Positions 33,865 through 43,030 are shown, counted from the stretch's first letter. The stretch is DNA of 64,000 nucleotides from CADEDV01 sp036383515 (GCA_036383515.1 DASVOE010000055.1:1-64000), one strand, 5' to 3'. Made by a program: numbers and translations. Notes: generated by a model from the sequence alone, not told the origin.

Positions 33865-34708
33865 CGTCGCTTACATCAAACTTGCCGTACCAGGCGTATT
33901 CGTAATTGCGGGTAAGCCGGAAAAAATTGTCGTAATAACCAGTGGTTCTTAACTGCACCAGGTAATCAAAATTGGTTTTATCCTGTTTGTATGCGATAAT
34001 ATTTCTTTCCGAAAGATCTTTCAGCAAACGTAAAAACAGTAAGCGAATGGCAAAGCGATAGTTGCCACTGGCTGCGGCCTTATCAATTTCTTTCTGGTAG
34101 TTAATGGCAAAAATATTTTCTGTTCCCACCTCTTCCATTTCTTCCTCAATAACTTTTGTTTTTTGGCGAAACAGCCTTACGTTGCTATTGGCAAGGTACA
34201 TGATCATAAAAGCAACAAAGCCTGCAATGATAATGATCCAGAGTAAGGTTTGAAACCATGATTGACCTGAGACTCCCTTTTCCTTTCTTGTGTTTGCCGA
34301 TGAAGGAGGAATAATATTACCCCGCTTCTGGCTCATGGGATTTTGTTCCAGTTGCCGCTGTGTTGTATTTTTAAAAACAGAATCAGCATACCAGAAAGCC
34401 GCATCTTTTTTTATAGACGCAAGTGCGGTATCAGGCAGATGCCGGAGCTGCAAAGAATCCATGGCTGCTTCAGGCAGCCATTTTTCAAGGAAATAATATG
34501 GACCATGATTGTTAGCAGGTGTTTCAATAGTAGTTTCTCCTTCCTCATCTATAGAAGTAGTATCCATAGCAGGCGGTGGATCATCACCTGATTGAGCCTG
34601 TAGTATAAAAGTGAAAAGCAAAAAAAGGGTCAACAGGGAAAATTGTTTTGCCTGCAGCTTGAATTGATATGTTATATGAGAAACCCGCAATCTATACTTC
34701 CTCCTCAT
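33806..34708 (-). CDS. DUF4129 domain membrane protein
   Basis: 300 residues: signal-like helix at ~18-38, an acidic linker, a membrane helix at ~150-172 (LLWIIIIAGFVAFMIMYLA) and the C-terminal DUF4129 domain (AAASGNYRFAIRLLFLRLLKDLSERNIIAYKQDKTNFDYLVQL, FFRLTRNYEYAWYGKFDVSDDAY). DUF4129 proteins are often linked to transglutaminase, MoxR or DUF58 proteins. It overlaps both neighbours (16 bp with SpoIIM, 59 bp with DUF4350), so the cluster is a tight operon. Confidence 0.85.
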   Translation of the reverse strand: MRRKYRLRVSHITYQFKLQAKQFSLLTLFLLFTFILQAQSGDDPPPAMDTTSIDEEGETTIETPANNHGPYYFLEKWLPEAAMDSLQLRHLPDTALASIKKDAAFWYADSVFKNTTQRQLEQNPMSQKRGNIIPPSSANTRKEKGVSGQSWFQTLLWIIIIAGFVAFMIMYLANSNVRLFRQKTKVIEEEMEEVGTENIFAINYQKEIDKAAASGNYRFAIRLLFLRLLKDLSERNIIAYKQDKTNFDYLVQLRTTGYYDNFFRLTRNYEYAWYGKFDVSDDAYRTIKKDFENFDTQQRS

Positions 34709-35660
34709 TTAATTGCAACTTCATTTTTCTGCCCAAACGGATCGGGTAAATTATAAAATACCAGATCACAAATGCAACAGATACTGTAAAGATAACGGTG
34801 GTTAGAATGGAAATATCATTATACAGCCGGGTGATGAATCCTTCAAAAAATGCTGCCAGTGCAAATACCGGCATCAACCCGATCATCAATTTTGTTCCGT
34901 CTTTCGCTCCTTTTTTAAAAGCATCCATTCTTTTGATAGTACCGGAAAAAAGAAAACTTTTTCCAATTACAATTCCCGCACCTGCTGCAATAACGATGGC
35001 TGTAATTTCCAAGGTGCCGTGTACGAAGACAACCAGCCAGAAATCGGCGCCAAGGTTATTAAAGGCAAATAACTGGTCAAATACGCCGACCATGACCGCT
35101 GTTTTACAAAGAAAATAGATAGAAGGTATCCCGCAAAAAAGACCCAGCACAAATACGAGCAGGGAGAACCTGATATTATTGATCATGATATGCAGCCAGC
35201 TTAATACGGGGTTGCCATATTCGTACACGCCAAAGGGATTGCCATTAGCAATATTCCGCTCCGTCATCCGCACATACTCTTCTCCTAAAACACTTCTGTT
35301 AAAACTATAGTCCTGGCGGGAAGCAAAAAAACCAAACACAAAAAACAAAAGAAAAACGATCAGTGAAAATAACATGGTTTTGTAATGCTTGCGGAGTATA
35401 AGGGGTAAATCATATTTCCAGAAAGTGATCAACCGGTTGGATTCTTCTTTCCTATTCTTATAAATATCAAGATAGATCCGCGATGCTTCTGCATTGATAA
35501 AATGGGTGACTTTGCCGGAAGGATAAAATGTTTTGGCATAGGCAAGGTCTTCCACCAGCTGGGTAAAATCTTTGGCCATCTCATCGGGGTCATCGGAAGG
35601 AGCCTGCTGGTTGCGTAACCACCGGTCTTTATTTTTCTTTATGAATAAAGCTTCTCTCAC
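34692..35660 (-). CDS. SpoIIM-family (stage II sporulation protein M-like) membrane protein
   Basis: 322 residues. A soluble N-terminal region (~1-100, REALFIKKNKDRW...) precedes five to six membrane helices, with GNPFGVYEYGNPVLSWLHIMINNIRFSLLVFVLGLFCGI and the family block FVHGTLEITAIVIAAGAGIVIGKSF. In non-sporulating bacteria SpoIIM-like proteins occur beside MoxR/DUF58 and RDD genes, as here. First gene of the minus-strand cluster; divergent from the RDD gene. Confidence 0.9.
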   Translation of the reverse strand: MREALFIKKNKDRWLRNQQAPSDDPDEMAKDFTQLVEDLAYAKTFYPSGKVTHFINAEASRIYLDIYKNRKEESNRLITFWKYDLPLILRKHYKTMLFSLIVFLLFFVFGFFASRQDYSFNRSVLGEEYVRMTERNIANGNPFGVYEYGNPVLSWLHIMINNIRFSLLVFVLGLFCGIPSIYFLCKTAVMVGVFDQLFAFNNLGADFWLVVFVHGTLEITAIVIAAGAGIVIGKSFLFSGTIKRMDAFKKGAKDGTKLMIGLMPVFALAAFFEGFITRLYNDISILTTVIFTVSVAFVIWYFIIYPIRLGRKMKLQLNEEEV

Positions 35661-35674
35661 GTTTTTGCTTTGGG

Positions 35675-35697
35675 TTGTAAAATACTGTTTTTTACAA
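35675..35697. promoter_or_regulatory. Dyad TTGTAAAA-N7-TTTTACAA in the SpoIIM/RDD divergent region
   Basis: A perfect 8-bp dyad centred between two divergent genes of one functional cluster. It could be an operator or a hairpin in the SpoIIM leader. No regulator gene is adjacent, so the assignment rests on symmetry and position only. Confidence 0.35.
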
Positions 35698-35772
35698 CTG
35701 CGTGAATAAGCTTACCAGGAATTAAATATTCAAAAAACAGTAATTTACCGGCTTAATAAAGTGATTACACTT

Positions 35773-36576
35773 ATGGGGGCGATAAAAGTACCTACCAATT
35801 TTAATATTGAGCTTGAGTTTGAAATACCGGAGTTTTACCGGCGGCTGCTGGCTTTACTGATTGATGCAGTGATCCTTTATTTTTATTTCCGTATAGCGAA
35901 TGTGATCTTTATGTCAATTATCAGGAATTCTGATTTTGATATCGATTCTTTGTATAACCTCGGGGCCTGGCAACTTTTATTTCAATTACCTGTTCTTATC
36001 TACCACCCGATTATGGAAATAACGATGAACGGACAGAGTGTAGGCAAAAAGCTTATGGGACTTCGGGTAGTGAATGAAAACGGGGGCCGGGCCAGCATCA
36101 GCCAATTCATCGTCCGCTGGCTGGTAAGAGATGTATGGTTTCTTTTTTTGTTATTCAGTGTGATGGGATATGGCGGTGAAGATCCGGAAGCTGTATTCCT
36201 GCTTGTTATTACGCTCATCTATTTTATTACAGAGATCATCCTTGTAGTTTCTTCTAAAAAATCACAACGCATTGGTGATATACTAGCCCATACAATTCTG
36301 ATCCGTACCAACCAGCGGAGAGATATAGAAGATACCGTTTTCCAGGAAGTGGCAGATAGTTACGTTCCTTCCTTTCCGGAGATCATGCGGTTAAGTGATA
36401 AAGATATCAATGCCATTAAAAGCATTTTAGAAACAGCCCGCAAGAAAGGCGATTTTGATATGGCGGCCAATGCCAGCGAAAAAATAAAATCGCATTTAAA
36501 GATCGACACCAGTATGTCGCCTTTTGATTTTTTGGATACGCTGCTGAAAGATTATAATTATTTGTCGACAAAGTAA
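35773..36576 (+). CDS. RDD-family membrane protein
   Basis: 267 residues from the ATG at 35773; a GTG at 35761 would add four residues, but GAIKVPTNFNIELEFE is the usual family start. The RDD motif region is EFYRRLLALLIDAVILYFYFRI (Arg, then Asp within helix 1), followed by GQSVGKKLMGLRVVNENGG and SKKSQRIGDILAHTILI. A ~90-residue cytoplasmic C-terminal tail is rich in helices. Role unknown; RDD genes regularly accompany SpoIIM/MoxR/DUF58 genes. Confidence 0.9.
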   Translation: MGAIKVPTNFNIELEFEIPEFYRRLLALLIDAVILYFYFRIANVIFMSIIRNSDFDIDSLYNLGAWQLLFQLPVLIYHPIMEITMNGQSVGKKLMGLRVVNENGGRASISQFIVRWLVRDVWFLFLLFSVMGYGGEDPEAVFLLVITLIYFITEIILVVSSKKSQRIGDILAHTILIRTNQRRDIEDTVFQEVADSYVPSFPEIMRLSDKDINAIKSILETARKKGDFDMAANASEKIKSHLKIDTSMSPFDFLDTLLKDYNYLSTK

Positions 36577-36577
36577 A

Positions 36578-36652
36578 CATGCCACGAAGGCTCAAAGACA
36601 CTAAGGATTGATTCTTTCACTTTGTGTCTTTGTGGCAAATAGTAGCTCTATT
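36578..36652. repeat. Palindromic dispersed repeat (CTTTGTGTCTTTGTGG family)
   Basis: GCCACGAAGGCTCAAAGACA on the left and CTTTGTGTCTTTGTGGCAAA on the right are imperfect inverse complements around a short A/T loop. Similar arms form the palindromic modules at 2694-2796 and 3034-3126 in the trp operon, so one repeat family occurs at least three times here. Confidence 0.7.
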
Positions 36653-36660
36653 TAATTTTA

Positions 36661-37131
36661 TTATGATCCCATCGCTCTGCCAATCTGCCCGAGTACATAT
36701 AAAACGATAAAAACAATGCTCATAATACCTGTATAGCGGAAAACTATTTTAAGGTTCTGAAAACTCGAAGCCAGTAATTCCTGATTGTCTGAAGCTAATG
36801 CTGTTTTCATTCTATTAGAAAAGCGTAGCAGGAAGAGGCTTGGAAAAAAGTATAGGGTTGCTACAATAATACATATCACTAATACCATTGGCCCTATTGC
36901 TCCCAATCCGGCGCTTTCATCATACATATCATAACGGCCCCGATAACCACCACTTGACAAATCATTAAAGGAGGTAGCGGCAAAAATACCAGCCACTACA
37001 ATAAGACCACAAATGACAAATCCAACAATGGCTAAAAATCTTCCCCATTTAGCCGTTTCAAACAAATGATTCCTGATAGGATCATCAACGTTTAATCCGA
37101 ATAAGTTGTTTTGTTCAGGAGCTTGTTCCAT
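36661..37131 (-). CDS. DUF5362-like membrane protein
   Basis: 156 residues: soluble start (NLFGLNVDDPIRNHLFETAKWGRFLAIVGFV), three or four membrane helices at ~32-50, ~78-100 and ~130-150, and the block LRFSNRMKTALASDNQELLASSFQNLKIVFRYTGI. This matches the DUF5362 family as I remember it. Function unknown. The 154 bp upstream to proS contain no further gene. Confidence 0.75.
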   Translation of the reverse strand: MEQAPEQNNLFGLNVDDPIRNHLFETAKWGRFLAIVGFVICGLIVVAGIFAATSFNDLSSGGYRGRYDMYDESAGLGAIGPMVLVICIIVATLYFFPSLFLLRFSNRMKTALASDNQELLASSFQNLKIVFRYTGIMSIVFIVLYVLGQIGRAMGS

Positions 37132-37285
37132 AAGTTTAGTTTTGGTTTGTACTAAAAATAGACGGGACAGTTCTTACCAGCAAATAATTTTATCCAGACA
37201 TAGAAGAAAAATAACAAAGTCGCTACATACACATGATAAAAAACGGACGCAGCGACGTTATGAGAAAACAGATAATTTTCCAAAC

Positions 37286-38761
37286 TCAGTAAGCTCTTGC
37301 AAACAGCACCCGTTGTGTAGAAGGATTCCCTGTCAGGATACATTTTCCTTCTTCCAGTTCATTATTCAGCGGAATGCAACGGATGGTAGCTTTTGTTTTT
37401 TCTTTAATAGCTTCTTCAGTTGCTACCGTGCCATCCCAATGTGCCGAGATAAAACCACCCTTTCCGTCTAAAAGTTTTTCAAACTCTTCCCAGCTATCCG
37501 TTTTAGTAATACTATCCTGCTGAAAAGCTTTCGCTTTATTGAACATGTTTTCCTGTATCTCTTTCAATAACCCATCTACATACAAAGAGACACCATCTGT
37601 CGACACCACTCTTTTTTCCTTCGTATCCCTGCGGGCTATTTCGATCTCATTTTTTTCAAGGTCCCTTGCACCTAATGCCAGCCTAACCGGCACTCCTTTC
37701 ATTTCATATTCAGCAAACTTCCATCCCGGCCTTGCATTATCATTGTCATCGTATTTTACTCTTATGCCCAATGCCTTTAATTCTTTAATGATCTCGTTTG
37801 CCTTTGCATCAATTTTGACTTTCTGTTCTTCGCCTTTATAAATAGGAACGATCACCACCTGGAGGGGTGCGATCCGTGGTGGCAATATCAATCCCTGGTC
37901 GTCACTATGCACCATTACCAATGCACCGATCAACCTTGTGGTTACTCCCCAGCTGGTGGCCCATACATAATCCAATTGATTTTCTTTATTTGAAAATTTT
38001 ACGTCAAATGCTTTGGCGAAATTCTGACCAAGAAAATGTGAGGTACCCGCCTGCAACGCTTTGCCATCCTGCATCATCGCTTCTATGCAATAGGTATCCA
38101 CTGCACCGGCAAATCTTTCGCTGGCTGTTTTTACTCCCCTGATTACCGGCACTCCCATCCAATTCTCTACAAAGTCAGCATACACATGCAGCATTTTTTC
38201 GGCTTCTTCCACTGCTTCCTGTTGTGTAGCATGTGCGGTATGCCCTTCCTGCCATAAAAATTCGGTGGTACGTAAAAACAATCTTGTCCTCATTTCCCAG
38301 CGTACTATATTGGCCCATTGATTAATCAATAAAGGAAGGTCACGATAAGATTGTATCCAGTCTTTATACGTACTCCAGATGATCGTTTCGCTGGTAGGAC
38401 GAATGATGAGTTCTTCTTCCAGTTTTGCATCGGGGTCAACAATAACACCCTTGCCATTGGGGTCATTTTTTAACCGGTAATGTGTTACCACTGCGCATTC
38501 TTTGGCAAATCCCTCTACGTGTGCGGCTTCCTTACTTAAAAAACTCTTGGGAATCAATAATGGGAAATAAGCATTTACATGCCCGGTATCCTTGAACATT
38601 TTATCCAGGGTATCTCTCATATTTTCCCAAAGGGCAAAACCATATGGTTTGATCACCATACAACCTTTTACGGCCGAATAATCAGCCAGGTCTCCTTTCA
38701 AAATAAGGTCATTGTACCATTGCGAATAATCTGTTGCCCTTGATGTGATCTCTTTACTCAT
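37286..38761 (-). CDS. proS: Prolyl-tRNA synthetase (archaeal/eukaryotic-like short type)
   Basis: 491 residues, the ProS type without the inserted editing domain. Class II motifs: YFPLLIPKSFL, LIIRPTSETIIWSTYKDWIQSYRDLPLLINQWANIVRWEMRTRLFLRTTEFLWQEGHTAH (motif 2), and the C-terminal anticodon-binding domain LQVVIVPIYKGEEQKV, followed by the zinc-binding-like terminal domain with CIPLNNELEEGKCILTG and the characteristic Tyr C-terminus (FARAY). It charges tRNA-Pro in the cytoplasm. TACTTTTG at 38951-38944 on the minus strand could be its promoter, implying a long 5' UTR. Confidence 0.96.
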   Translation of the reverse strand: MSKEITSRATDYSQWYNDLILKGDLADYSAVKGCMVIKPYGFALWENMRDTLDKMFKDTGHVNAYFPLLIPKSFLSKEAAHVEGFAKECAVVTHYRLKNDPNGKGVIVDPDAKLEEELIIRPTSETIIWSTYKDWIQSYRDLPLLINQWANIVRWEMRTRLFLRTTEFLWQEGHTAHATQQEAVEEAEKMLHVYADFVENWMGVPVIRGVKTASERFAGAVDTYCIEAMMQDGKALQAGTSHFLGQNFAKAFDVKFSNKENQLDYVWATSWGVTTRLIGALVMVHSDDQGLILPPRIAPLQVVIVPIYKGEEQKVKIDAKANEIIKELKALGIRVKYDDNDNARPGWKFAEYEMKGVPVRLALGARDLEKNEIEIARRDTKEKRVVSTDGVSLYVDGLLKEIQENMFNKAKAFQQDSITKTDSWEEFEKLLDGKGGFISAHWDGTVATEEAIKEKTKATIRCIPLNNELEEGKCILTGNPSTQRVLFARAY

Positions 38762-38943
38762 GTTGCTTGTTTCTTGTTGCTAGTTTCTTGTTGTTGGTTG
38801 TTTTACTTAGTATGAAAACGAATGGCCATACCAAGAGCAACCAGCACCAATTTTGGTTTTAAATTAACAGCGGCCCTGATAATAATATAAACCAGTGGCC
38901 GAATCTTTGTTGCATAAACTGTTGTGCCATTTCCAAAGTCGCA

Positions 38944-38951
38944 CAAAAGTA
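38944..38951 (-). promoter_or_regulatory. Possible -7 box of proS
   Basis: TACTTTTG on the minus strand is an exact TAnnTTTG match ~183 nt upstream of the proS ATG. No -33 TTTG at the right distance. The intervening leader contains a TTGCTTGTTTCTTGTTGC-type low-complexity run and no recognised riboswitch. Confidence 0.35.
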
Positions 38952-38985
38952 GTAACTTCAATTCTAAACGCTTAAACCATTTGCC

Positions 38986-39717
38986 ATGAAACCACAACTT
39001 TTACTCCTGGCATTCATCACCACAGTTGTTTTCACCAATTGCACTACCGCTTACAAAACTGGTCAAACGCCTGACGATGTGTATTTTTCACCGGCGCAAC
39101 CACAGGATGAGTACGTTCGTGTGGAAAGAAAAGAGAACCGGCGCTATGAGGGCACAGATGAATATTATGATGATCGCTACCTGCGCATGAAAGTGCAGAA
39201 CCGCAATCGCTGGAATGACCTGGATGATTGGTATTATTATGGCAACCGTTACAACTATAGTTACTACAACTATAACTACTGGAATAACCCCTGGACACCT
39301 TATACTTACTGGAACTGCACTTATAATCCCTATTACCAGGGTACAGTGATCATTTCACCCAGAAGTTCGGTTTATTCGGCTCCCCGTACATTCAACCTGA
39401 ACAATTACAATAGCGCTTCTATCGCCAATAATAATTATTCAAATCCGAAAACTGCAGGAGGAACTAACGGGCCAAGGTATAATTATTCTACCAGTCAAAA
39501 CAGTAGCGGCAATAGCAACAGCACCCGTAGCAATGGTAATACAGGTAGCTTTTTAAGAAATGTTTTCACCGGGAATAATAATAGCAGCAGTAATTCTTCA
39601 TCTTCCAACACCAATACAAACACGAATTCAAACAATTCTTCTTCCAGTTCCAGCAATAACTCATCCGGCTCATCATCATCCGGAAGTGGCAGTAGCGCAC
39701 CGGTAAGAAGATTTTAA
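38986..39717 (+). CDS. Lipoprotein with Tyr/Asn-rich middle and Ser/Asn-rich tail
   Basis: 243 residues with a lipoprotein signal (LLLAFITTVVFTNC, Cys19). A short region (TTAYKTGQTPDDVYFSPAQPQDEYVRVERKEN) resembles the start of other Bacteroidota lipoproteins. It is followed by an aromatic stretch (residues 83-120, rich in Tyr, Trp and Asn) and a tail of about 80 residues made mostly of Ser, Asn, Thr and Gly. The composition suggests an extended surface or periplasmic protein. No enzymatic motif. A strong terminator follows. Confidence 0.75.
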   Translation: MKPQLLLLAFITTVVFTNCTTAYKTGQTPDDVYFSPAQPQDEYVRVERKENRRYEGTDEYYDDRYLRMKVQNRNRWNDLDDWYYYGNRYNYSYYNYNYWNNPWTPYTYWNCTYNPYYQGTVIISPRSSVYSAPRTFNLNNYNSASIANNNYSNPKTAGGTNGPRYNYSTSQNSSGNSNSTRSNGNTGSFLRNVFTGNNNSSSNSSSSNTNTNTNSNNSSSSSSNNSSGSSSSGSGSSAPVRRF

Positions 39718-39721
39718 CTTT

Positions 39722-39763
39722 TTTGAAAAACCCTCCTCTATTTTTAAAGGAGGGTTTTTCAAA
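39722..39763 (+). terminator. Intrinsic terminator after the Asn/Ser-rich lipoprotein
   Basis: TTTGAAAAACCCTCCT (39722-39737) and AGGAGGGTTTTTCAAA (39748-39763) form a perfect 16-bp stem with a 10-nt loop; the T-tract is part of the stem. Confidence 0.9.
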
Positions 39764-39820
39764 TAGCTCAGCTACTATCCGTTCTGAACCTATTAATAAT
39801 TTTATTCAACTTCATATATC

Positions 39821-41365
39821 ATGAAAAATATTTTTTTCATAACAGTGTTTATTGCTGTTGCACAAAACCTGCTGGCACAGGAACCTGCTGATGCATTACG
39901 CTACTCCTGGTATACCTCTTCGGGCACAGCCCGCCAGCAAGCTGTAGGCGGCGCTATGGGTTCTTTAGGTGGCGATCTTGGGGCCACGTTTGTAAATCCT
40001 GCCGGTCTTGGTTTTTACAGAACAGGAGATTTTGTTTTGACACCGGGATATAATTTTTTAAACAATAAAGCTTCTTATTACGGCCACACTGAAAAAGATA
40101 AAAAAAATTATTTTTCCTTTGGCACTAGCGGGTTTGTTTTAGGCACCGGCCAAAACAATGAACAGAAAAAGAATGCGTCAGCATTTGCAATCGCTATCAA
40201 TCGTACAGCAAATTTTGGAAGTAATTTATTATACCGCGGCCAAACCAATCAAAGCTCCTATTCCCAAAAATTTTTGGAGGAGATTGCCGGTAAAAATGAT
40301 AAAGATGCCAATAGTGTTGCCCAGAATTATCCTTTCGGAACTACCCTTGCTTTTAACACTTATTGGATCGATACCATAGCAGGAGGATCAGCAAATAATT
40401 ACCAGTTCCAGACAAGAGCACCCATAGCAACCGGACTAATACAGGAAAACATTGTGAATAGCCGGGGGGGTATTACTGAATTGGCAATAGCCGGTGCCGG
40501 CAATATCAATGACAAATATTATTTCGGCGCTACACTGGGCATCCCCTTTTTACACTATGAAAAAGAAGCCAGTTTTTCTGAAGCAGATGCTACTAATAAT
40601 ACTACTAATAAATTTGATTTTGCTACAATCAATGAAAACCTGACAACTTCCGGTACCGGTTTAAACCTGAAAATAGGGATGATCTATAAACCTGTGGAAT
40701 ATCTTCGCCTGGGAATTGCAATTCATACACCCAGTTTTTTCCGGCTCACGGATAAGTATAATGCAATGATCATAACAGATACTGAAGGATACATGGGAAG
40801 ATTAAATCAAAAATCAAGTGATTTTACCGGCGGACAGGATGCAGAATTCAAATACTGGTATTTTACTCCTTATCGCATTATGGTCAGCGGGTCCTATGTA
40901 TTACGTGAAGTAGAAGATGTAAGAAAACAGAAAGGATTCCTGACGGCGGATGTTGAATTTATTAATTACAAAGCCTCTTCCTTCACCACTGACCCGGATG
41001 GCGACAACAGCCAGTCTACAAAAGATTATTTAAAATCATTGAATAAAGCTATTGATAATGCATATAAAGCAGCTTTCAATTTTAGAGTAGGTGGTGAATT
41101 AAAATTCACCACTGTAATGGTTCGCCTCGGTGCTGCTTATTATGGCAATCCTTATAAAAACATTGCCGGTGAAAAAGGCAGCCGCTTTCAGCTTACCGGT
41201 GGTTTAGGCTATCGTAATAAAGGCATATTCATTGACCTGGCTTATGTACATACTATGGGTAAAGATGTGCATTACGCCTATCGTTTACAAAACAGTCCTT
41301 TTGCCGGAGCATCCGTAAAAAATACCGGCGGCAACGCTGTGCTAACTTTTGGATTTAAGATTTAG
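39821..41365 (+). CDS. FadL/OmpP1-like outer-membrane beta-barrel protein
   Basis: 514 residues with a signal peptide (MKNIFFITVFIAVAQNLLAQ). The N-terminal segment ARQQAVGGAMGSLGGDLGATFVNPAGLGFYRTGDFVLTPGYNF is the conserved plug-like start of FadL-type transporters (GGAxxxLxxDxxAxxxNPAGL). The remainder alternates as in an outer-membrane barrel (LRLGIAIHTPSFFRLTDKY, MVRLGAAYYGNPY) and ends in TGGNAVLTFGFKI with a hydrophobic C-terminus. It may transport hydrophobic compounds; substrate unknown. Confidence 0.88.
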   Translation: MKNIFFITVFIAVAQNLLAQEPADALRYSWYTSSGTARQQAVGGAMGSLGGDLGATFVNPAGLGFYRTGDFVLTPGYNFLNNKASYYGHTEKDKKNYFSFGTSGFVLGTGQNNEQKKNASAFAIAINRTANFGSNLLYRGQTNQSSYSQKFLEEIAGKNDKDANSVAQNYPFGTTLAFNTYWIDTIAGGSANNYQFQTRAPIATGLIQENIVNSRGGITELAIAGAGNINDKYYFGATLGIPFLHYEKEASFSEADATNNTTNKFDFATINENLTTSGTGLNLKIGMIYKPVEYLRLGIAIHTPSFFRLTDKYNAMIITDTEGYMGRLNQKSSDFTGGQDAEFKYWYFTPYRIMVSGSYVLREVEDVRKQKGFLTADVEFINYKASSFTTDPDGDNSQSTKDYLKSLNKAIDNAYKAAFNFRVGGELKFTTVMVRLGAAYYGNPYKNIAGEKGSRFQLTGGLGYRNKGIFIDLAYVHTMGKDVHYAYRLQNSPFAGASVKNTGGNAVLTFGFKI

Positions 41366-41387
41366 TCGTAATCAAACCTAACAACGT

Positions 41388-41414
41388 AAGGCATCCATGA
41401 GGATGCCTTTTTAA
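41388..41414 (+). terminator. Intrinsic terminator after the FadL-like gene
   Basis: AAGGCATCC (41388-41396), loop ATGA and GGATGCCTT (41401-41409) followed by TTTT. Confidence 0.9.
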
Positions 41415-41455
41415 TTTGAAATACAATTCATAGAAGAATGTATGAATTGTAAAAA

Positions 41456-42370
41456 TCATAGATTTTTCTGGCTGATGATGTCTTTGTAATTGGCCGGGTG
41501 ATACCACTTCAGTTCTTTATCTCTCCGGAACCAGGTCAGTTGCCGCTTGGCATACTGGCGAGTATGGGTTTTTATATTGTCAATAGCTTTTTCCAGCGAA
41601 TAAACACCATCAAGATAATCGAACAACTCTGTATAACCCACCGTTTGCAATGCATTAAGGTGGCGATAAGGCAATAAAGATCTTACCTCTTCCAGCAATC
41701 CCAATTCCATCATCCTATCCACTCTTGTATGTATATTGCGATGAAGTTCTTCCTTCGGTATGTCTAAACCGATCTTAATGATCTTAAAATCTCTTTTTAC
41801 TTTCTCTCCTTTTTGAAAAAGCAAAATAGATTCACCTGTGGCTTCCACTACTTCCAGTGCCCGCATCATCCGTTGCGGGTTTTGTATCTCCCCCGCTGCA
41901 TAAAAAGCAGGATCTTTTTGTTTTACCTGTTCCTGTAACCAGCGTAACCCTTTTTCTTCATATTGCTGTATAATCGTATTCCGTATGGCAGAATCAATAG
42001 CTGGTATAGTATCCATCCCTTCACAAAAAGCTTTAATGTATAACCCGGTGCCCCCTGTCATGATCACAACATCATGCACATTAAATAATTCATTTACTTT
42101 TTGCAATGCATAGGTCTCAAAACCGGCAGCTGTTATCTCATCATGAATAGACCCAGCTATCGGGTGAGTGCCAATAAAATGATGAGTAACTTCTTCTAAT
42201 TCCTGAACCGATGGCCGGGCTACACCAATCACCAGTTCTTTATAACATTGACGACTGTCGGCGGAGATGATCTCCGTTTTGAAATGTTTGGCCAGTTGAA
42301 TGGCCACAGCTGTTTTTCCTACAGCGGTAGGACCGGCAACAATAATAACTGTTTTGGGAGATTGTTTCAA
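41456..42370 (-). CDS. miaA: tRNA dimethylallyltransferase
   Basis: 304 residues, TTG start; upstream in frame there is a stop before any ATG. P-loop VAGPTAVGKT (11-20), EIISADSRQCYKELVIGVARPS, TGGTGLYIKAF, and IQNPQRMMRALEVVEATG, then the C-terminal LQTVGYTELFDYLDG..AIDNIKTHTRQYAKRQLTWFRRD. It adds the isopentenyl group to A37 of tRNAs that read UNN codons. It is followed 90 bp later by the terminator of the convergent FadL-like gene. Confidence 0.96.
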   Translation of the reverse strand: MKQSPKTVIIVAGPTAVGKTAVAIQLAKHFKTEIISADSRQCYKELVIGVARPSVQELEEVTHHFIGTHPIAGSIHDEITAAGFETYALQKVNELFNVHDVVIMTGGTGLYIKAFCEGMDTIPAIDSAIRNTIIQQYEEKGLRWLQEQVKQKDPAFYAAGEIQNPQRMMRALEVVEATGESILLFQKGEKVKRDFKIIKIGLDIPKEELHRNIHTRVDRMMELGLLEEVRSLLPYRHLNALQTVGYTELFDYLDGVYSLEKAIDNIKTHTRQYAKRQLTWFRRDKELKWYHPANYKDIISQKNL

Positions 42371-42451
42371 GAAGTATTCTATTCGCTATTCAATACCCGG
42401 GTTTCAATGGCTGAATCATTAGCAATAAGTATTGAATATTATTGATAAATA

Positions 42452-43018
42452 TCAGGCTTCCTCTTCATCAGCAGCAGTACCGGCTTCTTCCGTTGTCCCA
42501 AGGTCTTCACCATCTTCGCCTTTTTCAGCAAATCCATCTGTACCGGCATTGAGATCATATTTTTCTTCGATATCCGCAAATTTTTCGCCCAGCAACCCCT
42601 TGGTGCCATACTGGCTGGGAGCAATGCCTTCAACACGAACAATAGAGGGATAGCTCAATTTGGGATTTTCTTCTTTCGATACATTGATCAATTCTACGAG
42701 ATAAGTCCAGTTCTTATTAAAATCATAGAGGTAAATAAACCGTTGGTTGGGGTCTCTTATTTCAGAACCGATCGTTGTGTCACTCATCAATAGTGGCGGC
42801 ACTTTATACTCCTTCTCATATACTTCAAGCGAAATTTCACGACCCCGCTGCCAATGATCATTACTCCGGAAAAATGTAGCCTTATGCTTGGTATCAAATT
42901 CATATCCTTTCAGGATCGCTTCATGCAATTCTTTAAAAGATTGTGTGTGCCTGATCGCCACATCACGGTATACACTTTCATCTTCTTCCAGGTATGCTCT
43001 GAATCTTAAAATAGCCAT
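42452..43018 (-). CDS. pRiA4b ORF-3-like domain protein
   Basis: 188 residues. The first 130 match the plasmid pRiA4b ORF-3-like fold: AILRFRAYLEEDESVYRDVAI, FKELHEAILKGYEFDTKHKATFFRS and FIYLYDFNKNWTYLVELI. The last 50 residues are highly acidic and probably disordered. Function unknown despite the plasmid-derived name. TAAATTTG at 43030-43023 (minus strand) ends 4 nt before the ATG, inside the stop-codon region of the upstream CCA-adding enzyme gene, so it may have its own leaderless transcript. Confidence 0.85.
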   Translation of the reverse strand: MAILRFRAYLEEDESVYRDVAIRHTQSFKELHEAILKGYEFDTKHKATFFRSNDHWQRGREISLEVYEKEYKVPPLLMSDTTIGSEIRDPNQRFIYLYDFNKNWTYLVELINVSKEENPKLSYPSIVRVEGIAPSQYGTKGLLGEKFADIEEKYDLNAGTDGFAEKGEDGEDLGTTEEAGTAADEEEA

Positions 43019-43022
43019 GCAA

Positions 43023-43030
43023 CAAATTTA
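43023..43030 (-). promoter_or_regulatory. -7 box directly before the pRiA4b-like gene
   Basis: TAAATTTG (exact TAnnTTTG match) followed by TTGC and the ATG. It overlaps the last codon of the preceding gene. The -33 box is not evident. Confidence 0.45.

Noticed and set aside
37152..37343. Small frame between DUF5362 and proS
   Set aside because: It overlaps the 3' end of proS in another frame, has no start signal and low-complexity aromatic composition.
38803..38997. 64-codon minus-strand frame upstream of proS
   Set aside because: It overlaps the start of the plus-strand lipoprotein and the possible proS promoter, with no recognisable domain.
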